DNA from: Streptococcus sp. 1643
GTDB taxonomy: Bacteria; Bacillota; Bacilli; Lactobacillales; Streptococcaceae
Direction: 5' to 3'
NCBI RefSeq assembly: GCF_006228325.1
Contig: NZ_CP040231.1
Span: 1,685,001-1,749,000, forward strand
DNA length: 64,000 nucleotides
In this document: positions 55,327-64,000 of the stretch, one piece after another
Layout: every line of letters begins with the position of its first letter
Position numbering within the stretch: the stretch's first letter is position 1
Notes under the pieces: generated by a model
What the model was told of the DNA's origin: nothing
What the model saw: only the letters and a program-made list of their open reading frames with translations
Databases searched by the model: none
Program-made: the position numbers and the translations under genes

Positions 55327-56589
55327 ATGTCACAAGTTACGTTATCAAACCAGTCAACCTGGGCAAGCAAACTAAAGGCAATGGGACCAGGAATCCTAAT
55401 GGCTTCTGCTGCTGTTGGAGGTTCTCATATCGTATCCTCTACTCAAGCTGGTGGTTCTTATGGGTGGTCACTACTCCTCTTGGTTATCTTGGCCAATGTT
55501 TTTAAATATCCATTTTTCCGTTTTGGTGCCGAATATACTGCCGACACTGGTAAAACCTTGGTGGAAGGTTATGCCGAAAAAGGAAAACTCTATCTCTGGA
55601 TTTTCTTTGTCCTCAACGTCTTCTCTGCAATGGTTAATACAGCTGGAGTCGCTATCCTTTGCTCAGCTATCATCGCTAGCGCTTTTCCAATGATTGGTCT
55701 TAGCATCACTCAATGGTCTCTTATCCTTGTTGCAGTCATTTGGGCCATGCTACTCTTTGGTGGCTACAAACTATTGGATGGTATGGCAAAATGGATCATG
55801 TCTGCTTTGACCATTGCAACAGTTCTTGCAGTTATTATTGCAGCAATTAAACATCCAGAATACAGCTCTGATTTTGTCGAAAAGACACCTTGGCAAATGG
55901 CGGCCCTCCCTTTCATCGTTTCCCTCTTAGGATGGATGCCTGCTCCTATTGAAATTTCAGCCATCAATTCACTCTGGTCTGCTGAAAAGAAAAAGACCGT
56001 CAACTTTAATACAGCGGACGCTCTTTTCGACTTTAACGTTGGTTACATTGGAACTGCTATCCTAGCTGTATTCTTCGTGGCACTAGGAGCACTGATTCAG
56101 TATCCTACCGGGCAGGCAGTTGAAGCTGCTTCAGTCAAATACATCTCTCAATTTGTGGGTATGTATGCCTCTGTTCTTGGAGAATGGTCCCGTTATTTGA
56201 TTACCTTTATCGCCTTTCTCTGTATCTTTGGAACGGTCATCACCGTTATCGATGGCTACTCTCGTGTCAATCAGGAATCGCTGCGACTCTTGATTCGTCA
56301 AAAAGAGGATACTCGCAAATCTTTGAACATCTGGATGACCATTACCGCTATCATTGGTATCGTAATTATTAAATTCTTTGCTGGACAAGTTTCCACCATG
56401 CTTCGCTTTGCTATGATCGGTTCTTTCCTGACAACACCATTCTTCGCTCTTTTGAACTATGTATTGGTGACACGTGAGAATAAAAATCTTCCTTCTTGGC
56501 TAAAACTCCTCGCTATCGCAGGTTTGATTTTCCTCTTTGGCTTTGCTATTTTCTTTATCTATGCACTTGCTATCGGAAAAGCAGGATAG
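55327..56589 (+). CDS. Nramp-family-like transporter lacking the canonical metal-site motifs
   Basis: 420 residues, about 11 TM segments, Nramp/APC fold by pattern (GPGILMASAAVGGSHIVSST in TM1, TAGGSYGW loop, TM6 SLLGWMPAPIEIS). The TM1 DPGN motif that holds the metal ligands Asp and Asn in Mn2+/Fe2+ Nramps is replaced by a GGSH-type sequence, and TM6 MPH is MPA. So substrate is probably not the usual Mn2+/Fe2+ by the usual mechanism; it may be another cation or organic solute. Monocistronic with promoter and terminator. Confidence 0.75.
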   Translation: MSQVTLSNQSTWASKLKAMGPGILMASAAVGGSHIVSSTQAGGSYGWSLLLLVILANVFKYPFFRFGAEYTADTGKTLVEGYAEKGKLYLWIFFVLNVFSAMVNTAGVAILCSAIIASAFPMIGLSITQWSLILVAVIWAMLLFGGYKLLDGMAKWIMSALTIATVLAVIIAAIKHPEYSSDFVEKTPWQMAALPFIVSLLGWMPAPIEISAINSLWSAEKKKTVNFNTADALFDFNVGYIGTAILAVFFVALGALIQYPTGQAVEAASVKYISQFVGMYASVLGEWSRYLITFIAFLCIFGTVITVIDGYSRVNQESLRLLIRQKEDTRKSLNIWMTITAIIGIVIIKFFAGQVSTMLRFAMIGSFLTTPFFALLNYVLVTRENKNLPSWLKLLAIAGLIFLFGFAIFFIYALAIGKAG

Positions 56590-56598
56590 TTTATAAAT

Positions 56599-56621
56599 GG
56601 CACCCTTACGGGGGTGCTTTT
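56599..56621 (+). terminator. Terminator of the Nramp-like gene
   Basis: GCACCC / GGGTGC stem followed by TTTTGC on the plus strand. Confidence 0.75.
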
Positions 56622-56631
56622 GCATACTCAA

Positions 56632-56653
56632 AAGCAGTTGAAAATCTCAACTG
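56632..56653 (-). terminator. Terminator of nrdI
   Basis: Minus strand GCAGTTGA / TCAACTGC followed by TTTTGAG, 16 bp after the nrdI stop. Confidence 0.7.
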
Positions 56654-56668
56654 CCCCTTAATACTACT

Positions 56669-57139
56669 TTATTTTTCTGTCTCTAACTCATACAAGTCTG
56701 CAATGATTGCTGCGACTTTTTTAATATCTCCCAGCATACCACGCATTTCAAAGTCAGCCAAAACTGGGAAGCCAAAGCGCTGGCTATACTGCTTGGCTGT
56801 TAGGCAGTATTGATTGTTAAAATTGCGATTACCGGAACCCACTACCCCAAAACACTTACTAGCATTGTCTCCATAAGCGATAAAGTCGCCCACTGGAGTC
56901 GTTAGAATCTCAACATCGCCGTTATCGACACCATTTCCACCTTCCAGATAGGTCGGCAAGAAAGCGACATAGGGATGTTCCATTTCAAAGAATTCTTGGC
57001 CTTCCTTGACCAAATCCTTGATATGGATTTTTTGGACCTCAATTCCCTCATACTGAGACAAGAGATAGTCCTTGAGTCGGGTTACAAAACTCTCTGTATT
57101 CCCACTCAGACTGATATACACTAGGGATATTTTTTTCAT
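56669..57139 (-). CDS. nrdI: NrdI-like flavodoxin
   Basis: 156 residues. Flavodoxin-like FMN fold: [17 protein letters not shown] phosphate loop near residues 5-21 and [18 protein letters not shown] near residue 92. NrdI activates the Mn2-tyrosyl radical of NrdF in class Ib ribonucleotide reductase. No nrdE/nrdF is adjacent, so its partner would be elsewhere; a stand-alone NrdI is known in streptococci. Lies downstream of the 4-TM gene and its terminator. Confidence 0.85.
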   Translation of the reverse strand: MKKISLVYISLSGNTESFVTRLKDYLLSQYEGIEVQKIHIKDLVKEGQEFFEMEHPYVAFLPTYLEGGNGVDNGDVEILTTPVGDFIAYGDNASKCFGVVGSGNRNFNNQYCLTAKQYSQRFGFPVLADFEMRGMLGDIKKVAAIIADLYELETEK

Positions 57140-57166
57140 GTTGACCTCTATTTTTTGTTTACGATT

Positions 57167-57207
57167 TAAAAAGAACTACCAAGATTGTAACTTGATAGTT
57201 CTTTTTT
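57167..57207 (-). terminator. Terminator after the TCS / 4-TM gene unit
   Basis: AAAAAGAACTA-CAAG / CTTG-TAGTTCTTTTT, 9 bp after the 4-TM gene stop; symmetric so active on both strands. Confidence 0.8.
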
Positions 57208-57215
57208 GTCAATAC

Positions 57216-57749
57216 TTAGGCAACTTCTTCTGCTTCGACTTCTTCGGCCAAATCTTTTTGTTGGCGCCACATCTTGTAAAAGACTAAGGCTAAAAAGAGA
57301 ACATTGATAATGATGAACAAAATATTCGTTCCTTGTGCAAATGCTCCCATTCCTAAGCCGAGAGTAGTATCTTTGATTAATTGAACCGCATCTTGAACGT
57401 TCATATAGCTATAAACCAAACCAACAATCGCTAGTAGAACATAGCCAATATAAGCATAGTTTGCGAATTGCACATTTTTACGTACTAGAAATACAAAGGC
57501 TACTACAACTAAAATTGCAGATAAAACAATCAACAACGTATTAAAAATAGAGTGCGATGACGCTGTTACTTGGTAAGTATAGTTAACCGTGTCTTCTATT
57601 TGCTGAGCAGTAAGGGACCCACTATTAGATAGGCTTGTACGAAGCACATCTTTACTTGGCAATGGACTCAAGATTCCAAACAATGACATAGATGAAATGA
57701 GGGCTGATAGGACTAACAAAACCCAAAGATAAATAGGATTCTTTTTCAT
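57216..57749 (-). CDS. Four-TM membrane protein, unknown function
   Basis: 177 residues from ATG 57749, which GGAGG precedes by 5 bp (the ATG at 57761 overlaps that site). TM segments at about 5-27, 70-92, 100-120 and 138-160, with an extracytosolic loop between the first two and an acidic tail (EEVEAEEVA). No known family recognised. Lies 58 bp after the response regulator in the same direction, perhaps in the same unit. Confidence 0.75.
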   Translation of the reverse strand: MKKNPIYLWVLLVLSALISSMSLFGILSPLPSKDVLRTSLSNSGSLTAQQIEDTVNYTYQVTASSHSIFNTLLIVLSAILVVVAFVFLVRKNVQFANYAYIGYVLLAIVGLVYSYMNVQDAVQLIKDTTLGLGMGAFAQGTNILFIIINVLFLALVFYKMWRQQKDLAEEVEAEEVA

Positions 57750-57807
57750 GTTTTCCTCCATAAGATATTTTGAACATTATAGCATTTTTTGTACAGGAAT
57801 ACAACTT

Positions 57808-59094
57808 TTACAAGCTGGTTTCAACTTGTTTCCGATAAGCTTTCGGTGATTTTCCGCACAATTTACGGAAAACCTTGTAGAAATATCCAACATTACTATA
57901 GCCAACTGCATAGCAAATATCTTCGATGCTATCACTGGTCGAAAGTAAGAGTTGCTGCGCTGCCTTAATTCGCTGTTTATTGAGCAATTCCGCAAAGGTT
58001 GAGTTGGTTTCCCTCTTGATCAGCTGACCGAGATAGACAGGATTGATAAAGAGATCCTTGCTAATATCCTTCAGTGAGAGCTCTTTCTGATAATCACGCC
58101 CAATCACTTCCAGAACACTCACCACATTTTCATTCATGCGGTACTGGCCAAAGAACTTGGTCAAAGTTTCTTTGATATAGGCAACCAATTCTTCAAAGGT
58201 ATTAATGGCATGGATAGCTTTGACAATCTCGGTCATATCATCTGCTTTTAGGTGTTCAAACAAATGAAAGACATCCATGACAAACTGGGTAAAGAGCTGC
58301 TTCGTGATGGCCACGCGCGGGGTATTCTTCAAAACAATCTTCTCTAGCAGGGTTAATTCTTCGATGATTTGATTGATATTCCCTTGGATAATCACCCGAT
58401 AAATCGGCTCGTAATAAGCAAACAAACTCTCGGATTTTTCTAGATTGACTGAACCGTAGAAGAGGGCTTTCTCAGCATTGATCTTCCAATTCTCAAAAGA
58501 CTGCTGGTAGGGTGCTTCAAATGGTGTCACGACGATGCCATCTAGTGGCTGATCAGAGATGAAAATCTGCCAGTCTTGCCCCAAAACGTAGTAAGGAATG
58601 GTAAAAGATCCCTGCTTTTCCTTTGAAAGTCCTATCCACCAGCTGTCTTTATCTGACAGATAGTTAGTAAATCCTGTCTCATCCAATTCTTGACTGAGGG
58701 TCTGACTTTTCTCCACCTTTTCCTGAAGCTGTCGCGCAATCTTTTCTAATAAATTGCCCAACTCCACCTTGTCTACTGGCTTGACCAGATAATCCACGAC
58801 ACTAAGGTTCATGGCTTTTTTGACGTAGTCAAACTCCTGATAACCAGACAGCAAGATATAATAGGTATCTGGAAGTAGCTCTTTCATTTCCCTAATCATC
58901 TCAAGTCCGGTCTTATCTGGCATGTTGACATCGGAAATGACCACATCTACTGGATTTTTCTTAACATAGTCCAAAGCATCATCTGCGTGATTAGCTGTTG
59001 CGACGACTTGCATATCCCATTTTTCAAAGGGGATTAATCGCTTGAGCCCCTCTGTCACCATGTACTCATCGTCTACTAATAAAACTTTATACAT
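57808..59094 (-). CDS. YesN/AraC-type response regulator (TCS07-like)
   Basis: 428 residues. N-terminal receiver with phospho-acceptor Asp55 (VVISDVNMPD) and Lys in VKPVDK; middle region of about 180 residues; C-terminal AraC double HTH (DISKDLFINPVYLGQLIKRE; ICYAVGYSNVGYFYKVFRKL). Partner of the kinase 11 bp upstream. By gene order it matches pneumococcal RR07, linked to host-glycan use. The cre-like site before the operon fits a sugar role. Confidence 0.92.
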   Translation of the reverse strand: MYKVLLVDDEYMVTEGLKRLIPFEKWDMQVVATANHADDALDYVKKNPVDVVISDVNMPDKTGLEMIREMKELLPDTYYILLSGYQEFDYVKKAMNLSVVDYLVKPVDKVELGNLLEKIARQLQEKVEKSQTLSQELDETGFTNYLSDKDSWWIGLSKEKQGSFTIPYYVLGQDWQIFISDQPLDGIVVTPFEAPYQQSFENWKINAEKALFYGSVNLEKSESLFAYYEPIYRVIIQGNINQIIEELTLLEKIVLKNTPRVAITKQLFTQFVMDVFHLFEHLKADDMTEIVKAIHAINTFEELVAYIKETLTKFFGQYRMNENVVSVLEVIGRDYQKELSLKDISKDLFINPVYLGQLIKRETNSTFAELLNKQRIKAAQQLLLSTSDSIEDICYAVGYSNVGYFYKVFRKLCGKSPKAYRKQVETSL

Positions 59095-59105
59095 TTCTAC
59101 CCTTT

Positions 59106-60752
59106 CTATTCATCCTGGATAGTGATATGGTAACGAACACCTTCTTGCTCAGCTGACTCTACACTGATTTGGTAGCGATCCCCAAAGTAGAGAACAAAGC
59201 GTTCGTGCACATTTACTATTCCAATTGATTGCCGCTCCCCACTGTAGCTTGCTTCGTGTTCAAAACTTCTCTGAGCTAATTTTTCCTGCAAGCTAGCTAG
59301 TTTCTCAGCGGGCATTCCTCGACCATTGTCTTCCACTAGGATTTCAACGAAGCCTTGGCCCTTCAAGGCTTTGATACTGATGACATTATCCGTTCTGCGA
59401 TGGTCAACACCATGGGCAAAGTAGTTTTCTACTAATGGTTGGAGTGTAAATTTTGGAATCCTCATTTCTTCCAATTCTGGTGCAATCTTGAAACCATAGG
59501 CAATGGATTTAGGATAACGCACCATACAGAGATAGCTATATTTTCGGCAAAATTCCAACTCCTGCTTCAAGGTCGTTTCCCGCTCGTCGGAGATATTGTT
59601 GCGTAACAAGCTACTAAATTCATAGATAATGTCCGCCAGTTCATCCTGACTTTGCATGACGGCATACATCCGTAAAAACTCCAGAGTATTGTACATAAAG
59701 TGAGGATTGATTTGAGCCTGCAGGGCTCGCATATTGGCATCTTTTTGACTGAGCTCTAGCTGATAGATATCGTGGATATTTTTTTCCAGGCGGTCCAACA
59801 TATCATTGGTTGTTTCTGCAATGAGAAGCAATTCTTGGTCTTTTTCAGAGGTATCGATTCGAAGGCCTTCTTCCCCTTGAGCAATCACCTCGATCGAATC
59901 AACTAGGTCTACGACCTGCTTTTGGTAATTTGAAAAAGTCTGTCTAAGGGTCACGTACAAAATGATGATAAAGAGAATACTTAGCCCAATAATGACAGCT
60001 GAACTCGTCAAAGTTCCTGTAAGAACAAAATTTTTAGGAACAGCAACTCGAACCTGATAACCGTGAGAGGTGACACCTACAAACCAGTTTTCTCGCTCGG
60101 CTGAGACCTTCTCCCCAATATGGAACATCTCAGTCTCAAAAGGCGAAGTTACTGTTACAGCCATTGGGATATGGCCCCTTGTATTGTCAATAGCGCCATG
60201 TAAAACATCTGGGGATAGGGAGATATAAATCACTCCTAAATCCTTGTCAGACACAGGATCGGAAACAGGAATGGCAAAACTATTGGCTGTTGGCTTAAAA
60301 TCCTCCGCAGGAATTTTCTCTCCACTGCGTTTTTCTCTAGTCGAAACATAGACTTCCTTGTAGTCCTGAAGAACAATAGCCACTCCAGTCACAAAATCAT
60401 TCCGAACATAGAGGTCATCAATATTTTCATACAGGGAAACCGAGATATAAGGCGAAGTTTTACGCTCTAATTGCCAATAGAAATAGTCTGGTGTGCTGAG
60501 ACTAAAATACTTGTAAATTCCTTCGATGCGGGCCTGATTTTCAACCAAAGACTGAGCAAGTTGAGTTGACTCTCTGTGATAGTATTCCACTTCACTCACT
60601 GTCCGAGTGGTCACACGTTCTGCAACCCGTTGGGCCTCTTTCTCACGCGAGTCCCAGTCAGCATACGATAGCATAATTGCAAAACTGGCAATGACCACGA
60701 TCATAACCAAACTATAAATCCGTAAAAGAGAGTGAAGCCAAAACTGCTTCAT
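59106..60752 (-). CDS. YesM/LytS-type sensor histidine kinase (TCS07-like)
   Basis: 548 residues from ATG 60752, one base after the YesL stop; an in-frame ATG at 60776 is the alternative and neither has a strong ribosome-binding site. TM near residues 5-27, large extracytosolic sensor domain, second TM near 255-278, HAMP (about 280-330), His kinase with INPHFMYNTLEFL, and HATPase with LVEDNGRGMP. Autophosphorylates and passes phosphate to the adjacent regulator. Confidence 0.92.
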   Translation of the reverse strand: MKQFWLHSLLRIYSLVMIVVIASFAIMLSYADWDSREKEAQRVAERVTTRTVSEVEYYHRESTQLAQSLVENQARIEGIYKYFSLSTPDYFYWQLERKTSPYISVSLYENIDDLYVRNDFVTGVAIVLQDYKEVYVSTREKRSGEKIPAEDFKPTANSFAIPVSDPVSDKDLGVIYISLSPDVLHGAIDNTRGHIPMAVTVTSPFETEMFHIGEKVSAERENWFVGVTSHGYQVRVAVPKNFVLTGTLTSSAVIIGLSILFIIILYVTLRQTFSNYQKQVVDLVDSIEVIAQGEEGLRIDTSEKDQELLLIAETTNDMLDRLEKNIHDIYQLELSQKDANMRALQAQINPHFMYNTLEFLRMYAVMQSQDELADIIYEFSSLLRNNISDERETTLKQELEFCRKYSYLCMVRYPKSIAYGFKIAPELEEMRIPKFTLQPLVENYFAHGVDHRRTDNVISIKALKGQGFVEILVEDNGRGMPAEKLASLQEKLAQRSFEHEASYSGERQSIGIVNVHERFVLYFGDRYQISVESAEQEGVRYHITIQDE

Positions 60753-60753
60753 T

Positions 60754-61368
60754 CTATTTTGTCGCCAATTTTTCATGGATACTTTCATAAATAGGTTCCA
60801 ACATATCACTGATAAAGAAATGCCACATTCCAATTCCTACAAAAAAGAGCAAGGCAGGCATATAATAACCAACTCCTACAAGGAGAGCGGACCCGAGTAA
60901 AACCTTGGCAATCGCAGGTAAGCTCATAAAAATCCCGATAAGGGACAGTTTCAAGGTATTTTGGTAGGATAAATCAAAGTACACCTGAAGTTTCAAGGAC
61001 ACAGTATAGGCTAGAAAGACAAGAGCAACTACAAGGACGTTGAGAAAGGTCGCCAAAAGGTAGAAAATCGTCTGGTGGGGCAATTGAACTAGAAGATACA
61101 AACCATAAATCAGAACAAGATCCACAAACACAAAACTATAGAAAGCCAGATTGCTCTTGACAAAATTGCTCTTATACAATTCCCAAGCTTCCTTCAAATG
61201 GTATGCTCGATAGGTATACCCATGCTCCGCATACAAACTCATAAGAGTTGCACTAGCTGGTGCCAAACCAAAGACTACTCCTCCTGCAAGTGTTAATAGC
61301 CAGAAATAAGCCGTCGCAATCATTCCCAAAAAGATACGATTAAAGACGAATTCTAGAAATTTTCCCAT
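60754..61368 (-). CDS. YesL family (DUF624) membrane protein
   Basis: 204 residues, about five or six TM segments (LTLAGGVVFGLAPASATLMSLY near the start is the DUF624 signature). YesL proteins accompany YesM/YesN systems and sugar ABC transporters; role unknown. First gene of the operon; stop and kinase start are almost fused (TAGAATG), indicating coupling. Confidence 0.88.
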   Translation of the reverse strand: MGKFLEFVFNRIFLGMIATAYFWLLTLAGGVVFGLAPASATLMSLYAEHGYTYRAYHLKEAWELYKSNFVKSNLAFYSFVFVDLVLIYGLYLLVQLPHQTIFYLLATFLNVLVVALVFLAYTVSLKLQVYFDLSYQNTLKLSLIGIFMSLPAIAKVLLGSALLVGVGYYMPALLFFVGIGMWHFFISDMLEPIYESIHEKLATK

Positions 61369-61397
61369 GCTACTCTCCTTAAACTAATGATGTAACT

Positions 61398-61426
61398 ATT
61401 ATATCATATTTCAAACGTTTTCAAAA
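61398..61426 (-). promoter_or_regulatory. YesL-TCS operon promoter overlapped by a cre-like site
   Basis: Minus strand -10 TATAAT (61398-61403). -35 candidates are TTTTGA with 17-bp spacing (61421-61426) or TTGAAA with 15. TGAAAACGTTTGAA (61410-61423) fits the CcpA cre consensus TGWAARCGYTWNCW at 13 of 14 positions and covers the spacer and -35, so CcpA would repress. Confidence 0.65.
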
Positions 61427-61440
61427 ATATAGAACTCCCA

Positions 61441-61469
61441 TTTACAATCCTCAAAAAGCGTGATACAAT
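61441..61469 (+). promoter_or_regulatory. Promoter of the MptD-like gene
   Basis: TTTACA (61441-61446), 17-bp spacer, TACAAT (61464-61469) with TGA extension. Confidence 0.7.
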
Positions 61470-61501
61470 TGGTTTTGTTAATTCGCATCAAGGAGATTCT
61501 C

Positions 61502-62071
61502 ATGAAGAAAAATATCTTAACCACCCTCTTGGCCGCCGTCCTTTATTTCCTCTGTCTAGGGATTGGAGTCTTCCTAGGACACCTGGTCGATCAAACAGGC
61601 AATATGTTCTACGCGCCGGCCTTTTCTGCCCTTGTCGGTGGCAGTGTCTACATGCTTCTTTTGACGAAGGTCCCTCGTTTTGGCGCTATCACCACTCTAG
61701 GACTTTTTATGGCACTTTTCTTCCTAGCTAGCAAGCATGGCGCTGGTGCCTTTCTCCCAGGACTCGCCTGTGGTCTTGCAGCAGATGCCATCGCTCGTCT
61801 CGGAAACTACAGAGATCGAATCAAAAACACCCTCTCCTTCCTCGTCTTTGCTTTTAGCACAAGTGGCCCTATCTTCCTCATGTGGATCCGTCCCAAAGCT
61901 TACGTGGCCACCTTAGTTGCACGTGGGAAATCCCAAGAATACATTGAGCGTATCATGGTCGCTCCAGAGTTGGACAAAATCCTTCTCTTTGTTTCAAGCA
62001 TCCTCCTAGGTGCCTTGATTGGGGCTTTGCTTGGACAAGCCATTAGTAAAAAGTTTACACACAAAATCTAA
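61502..62071 (+). CDS. MptD / Trep_Strep family integral membrane protein (putative ECF S component)
   Basis: 189 residues from ATG 61502, with AAGGAG at 8 bp. About five or six TM segments, with SKHGAGAFLPGLACGLAADAIARLGNYRD as the conserved loop of the Trep_Strep family, thought to be substrate-binding subunits of energy-coupling-factor transporters. Substrate unknown. No ECF ATPase or T component nearby, as usual for group II S components. Convergent with metP. Confidence 0.78.
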   Translation: MKKNILTTLLAAVLYFLCLGIGVFLGHLVDQTGNMFYAPAFSALVGGSVYMLLLTKVPRFGAITTLGLFMALFFLASKHGAGAFLPGLACGLAADAIARLGNYRDRIKNTLSFLVFAFSTSGPIFLMWIRPKAYVATLVARGKSQEYIERIMVAPELDKILLFVSSILLGALIGALLGQAISKKFTHKI

Positions 62072-62076
62072 TCACT

Positions 62077-62101
62077 AAAAAAGAGCCCTTCGGCTCTTTT
62101 T
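62077..62101. terminator. Bidirectional terminator, MptD-like gene / metP
   Basis: AAAAAGAGCC / GGCTCTTTTT with a 4-nt loop between convergent genes. Confidence 0.9.
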
Positions 62102-62792
62102 ATTTATGACTTAATTTCTTGGTCAAGAAATCTCCCAAGAACTGGATTGTAAAGATAATCAAGATGATAATGATGGTCGCCAAGATGGTCACATCGTGAT
62201 TGTAACGGTTGAATCCATAGGCAATGGCCACATTACCGATACCACCAGCACCAACTGCTCCCGCCATAGCTGTTTCACCAACAAGGGAAATCAAGGTTAC
62301 TGTCGTCACACGAATCAAATCTGGAAGACCTTCTGATAGGTAAACACCCACGATATCCCAGAAGGTCGCTCCGCTTGCTTGAGCAGCCTCAATGACACCA
62401 CCATCTAACTCAGCCAAGACAACCTGCACCTGACGGGCAAAGAAGGCAAAGACCGCAAAAGAAAGGGGGACAAGGGCTGCATTTGGCCCAATGCTAGTCT
62501 TCACAATCAAGTGAGAGAGTGGTGACATGATTGCCAAGAGGATGATGAAAGGAACCGCACGGAAAATAGAGGTAATCTTATCCAAAATCCAAAAGATAAC
62601 CTTATTTTCCAAGACACCACCTGGCGCTGTCAAGACGAGGAAAAGACCTGCCACCAGCCCCAAGAATCCTCCGATGATGAAGGAAAGAACTGTCATATAA
62701 AGAGTTAGGTAGATAGCCGTTCCCCAGCCTGCCTGACCAGCCCAGCCCATCTTGTAGACATTTGGTAAGTAAGTTTGAATCAACTCTGTCAT
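62100..62792 (-). CDS. metP: Methionine ABC transporter permease
   Basis: 230 residues, five TM segments, MetI family. EAA-loop LDGGVIEAAQASGATFWDIVGVYL near residue 130. Works with MetN to import methionine. Starts 1 bp after metN. The lipoprotein (MetQ) is not within the window; from gene order it would lie beyond the right edge, past the M20 peptidase. Confidence 0.93.
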   Translation of the reverse strand: MTELIQTYLPNVYKMGWAGQAGWGTAIYLTLYMTVLSFIIGGFLGLVAGLFLVLTAPGGVLENKVIFWILDKITSIFRAVPFIILLAIMSPLSHLIVKTSIGPNAALVPLSFAVFAFFARQVQVVLAELDGGVIEAAQASGATFWDIVGVYLSEGLPDLIRVTTVTLISLVGETAMAGAVGAGGIGNVAIAYGFNRYNHDVTILATIIIILIIFTIQFLGDFLTKKLSHK

Positions 62793-62793
62793 T

Positions 62794-63855
62794 TTACTGT
62801 CCTCCCTTCAATACTTTTAACTGCACACCAGCCTGACGGATGGCTTCTTGAGCACCTGCTAGTGCTGCTTTTTCACCTGACAAGACCACAACCAATTCTC
62901 CAACAGGAGTGCCATCGAGAATTTCGATATTTCCATAGAGGATATTAGCCGTTACTTGGTAACGCTTGTACAATTCATTCAAAAGTGGTTCGTCTGTCGA
63001 AGCCCCTGCATACTTGAGCTGCACTAAAATACTGTTCTCAGATAAATGTTCTACGATTTCTTGCTTCTCAATCTTGACCATGGCTTCATCAATACCTGTA
63101 GCTGTTGAGATAAAGTCCTGTGTCAAAGGTTGTTTAGGGTCTGAGAAGATTTCAAGAACACTTCCTTCTTCAATCAAACGGCCATCCTGCATGACCGCCA
63201 CACGGTTGGCAATGTCTTTGACAATCTGCATTTCATGCGTAATCAAAACAACCGTCAAACCTAATTTTTGGTTTAAATCTTGCAACAAGGCCAAAATCTG
63301 CTTGGTTGTCTTAGGGTCAAGGGCAGAAGTTGACTCATCTGAAATCAAGATTTTTGGATCATTGGCCAAGGCACGCGCAATAGCCACACGCTGTTTTTGC
63401 CCTCCTGATAGTTGTGAAGGGTAGTTTTCAGCACGATCCGCCAAGCCAACCAAGTCCAACAACTTGGCTACTTTAGCTTTCTTTTCTTCCTTGCTGAGTC
63501 CAGAATGTTTAAGGGCAAAGGCCACATTCTCCTCGGCCGTTTTCTGGCTCATAAGATTAAAGTGTTGGAAAATCATCCCGATATCTTGACGTTTCCGACG
63601 CAACTGCTCCGCCGTCAAAGTGACCTTACCGTCAAAAATCACATCGTCATCAATGGTGATTTTCCCTGCAGATGGTTTTTGCAAGAGGTTAATCACCCGT
63701 ACAAGGGTTGATTTCCCTGCTCCAGAATATCCAACGATTCCGTAGATATCCCCTTCTTGGATGTGAATGGTCACATCCTTGACCGCTGTGATGGTTCTCT
63801 TCTTTTGGTGAAAAGTCACATCGATCTGATCTAACTTGATAATATCTCTACTCAT
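62794..63855 (-). CDS. metN: Methionine ABC transporter ATP-binding protein
   Basis: 353 residues. Walker [10 protein letters not shown] at 42-50, signature [15 protein letters not shown], Walker [13 protein letters not shown], His-switch LITHEM. C-terminal NIL domain (about 265-353, [21 protein letters not shown]) that senses intracellular methionine and inhibits transport. ATG overlaps the stop of the upstream M20 peptidase, so the genes are co-translated. Confidence 0.95.
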   Translation of the reverse strand: MSRDIIKLDQIDVTFHQKKRTITAVKDVTIHIQEGDIYGIVGYSGAGKSTLVRVINLLQKPSAGKITIDDDVIFDGKVTLTAEQLRRKRQDIGMIFQHFNLMSQKTAEENVAFALKHSGLSKEEKKAKVAKLLDLVGLADRAENYPSQLSGGQKQRVAIARALANDPKILISDESTSALDPKTTKQILALLQDLNQKLGLTVVLITHEMQIVKDIANRVAVMQDGRLIEEGSVLEIFSDPKQPLTQDFISTATGIDEAMVKIEKQEIVEHLSENSILVQLKYAGASTDEPLLNELYKRYQVTANILYGNIEILDGTPVGELVVVLSGEKAALAGAQEAIRQAGVQLKVLKGGQ

Positions 63856-64000
63856 AGCTTCTAATCAGCTCCTCTACTAATTCAATATGGGTGTAGTAAT
63901 CGGCGATTCGCACGTTTTCATCTCCACCATGGTCTCGGCTATTGGCATTTCCTAGACCGAAGGCCACCATGGGTACCTCTAAGGCATCAAAGACCGTATG
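63848..64000 (-). CDS. M20 family metallopeptidase, C-terminal end (partial)
   Basis: 50 residues plus TAG, open to the right window edge. Sequence [28 protein letters not shown] fits the C-terminal metal-ligand region of M20 (ArgE/DapE/CPG2) peptidases, where a His follows the Gly-rich turn. Stop overlaps metN. Placement between MetQ and MetN genes is as in pneumococcus from memory. Confidence 0.8.
   Translation of the reverse strand, partial: HTVFDALEVPMVAFGLGNANSRDHGGDENVRIADYYTHIELVEELIRSYE

Overview
The window reads as chromosome of a mitis-group Streptococcus (S. mitis/oralis/pneumoniae relatives). Supporting signs are the low GC, abundant extended -10 (TGnTATAAT) promoters, BOX-type repeats, a competence SigX box (TACGAATA), a Lactobacillales L17 downstream element, and a gene order that from memory closely follows S. 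pneumoniae in reverse (iron ABC permease, S10-spc-alpha ribosomal cluster, nrdD/nrdG, cls/ccs4, folC, ruvX, spx, pepP/uvrA/corA, tag/ruvA, mutL, nrdI, TCS07, metNP). Species cannot be fixed from the sequence alone. No tRNA, rRNA, prophage, IS element or CRISPR array was found.

Layout. 1-1839 (+): end of an Fe3+-type ABC ATPase and its permease. 1934-4485 (-): histidine phosphatase, UPF0210 and ACT-domain genes. 4574-19519 (-): complete S10-spc-alpha cluster, rpsJ to rplQ, with secY, adk, infA and rpoA; it has a promoter before rpsJ, a second before infA, several repeat-bearing spacers, and an L17 downstream element plus terminator at its end. 19621-25594 (-): anaerobic ribonucleotide reductase locus (nrdD, 46-aa protein, GNAT, nrdG, P-loop kinase) behind paired NrdR-like boxes, preceded by a competence-box unit (47-aa protein and a Ccs4/GT-C-like membrane protein). 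25640-31750 (-): cardiolipin synthase, lipoprotein, folC, DUF1292/ruvX/ireB, YehR-like lipoprotein, spx. 31885-38833 (-): mgtA behind an M-box Mg2+ riboswitch and a short uORF, then pepP and uvrA, divergent from corA. 38970-42605 (+): corA, DUF1129, TfoX-N, S66 carboxypeptidase behind a BOX element, SemiSWEET. 42677-52708: tag-ruvA-LmrP-like MFS-mutL-mutS-argR on the minus strand, interrupted by plus-strand regulator genes (XRE-TM; LytTR/DUF3021). 52863-56589 (+): argS, a spacer of five hairpins, a small membrane protein, a divergent Nramp-family transporter. 56669-61368 (-): nrdI, a 4-TM protein and a YesM/YesN-type two-component system with YesL, behind a cre-like site. 61502-64000: MptD-like membrane protein (+) and the metP-metN methionine importer with the end of an M20 peptidase (-).

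The most unusual signals are non-coding: a four-copy 50-bp tandem repeat whose stems differ between copies yet stay complementary (29444-29620); a candidate leader peptide between the M-box terminator and mgtA; duplicated and BOX-like repeats inside the ribosomal protein operon; a five-hairpin spacer after argS; and NrdR boxes that also form the upstream gene's terminator stem.
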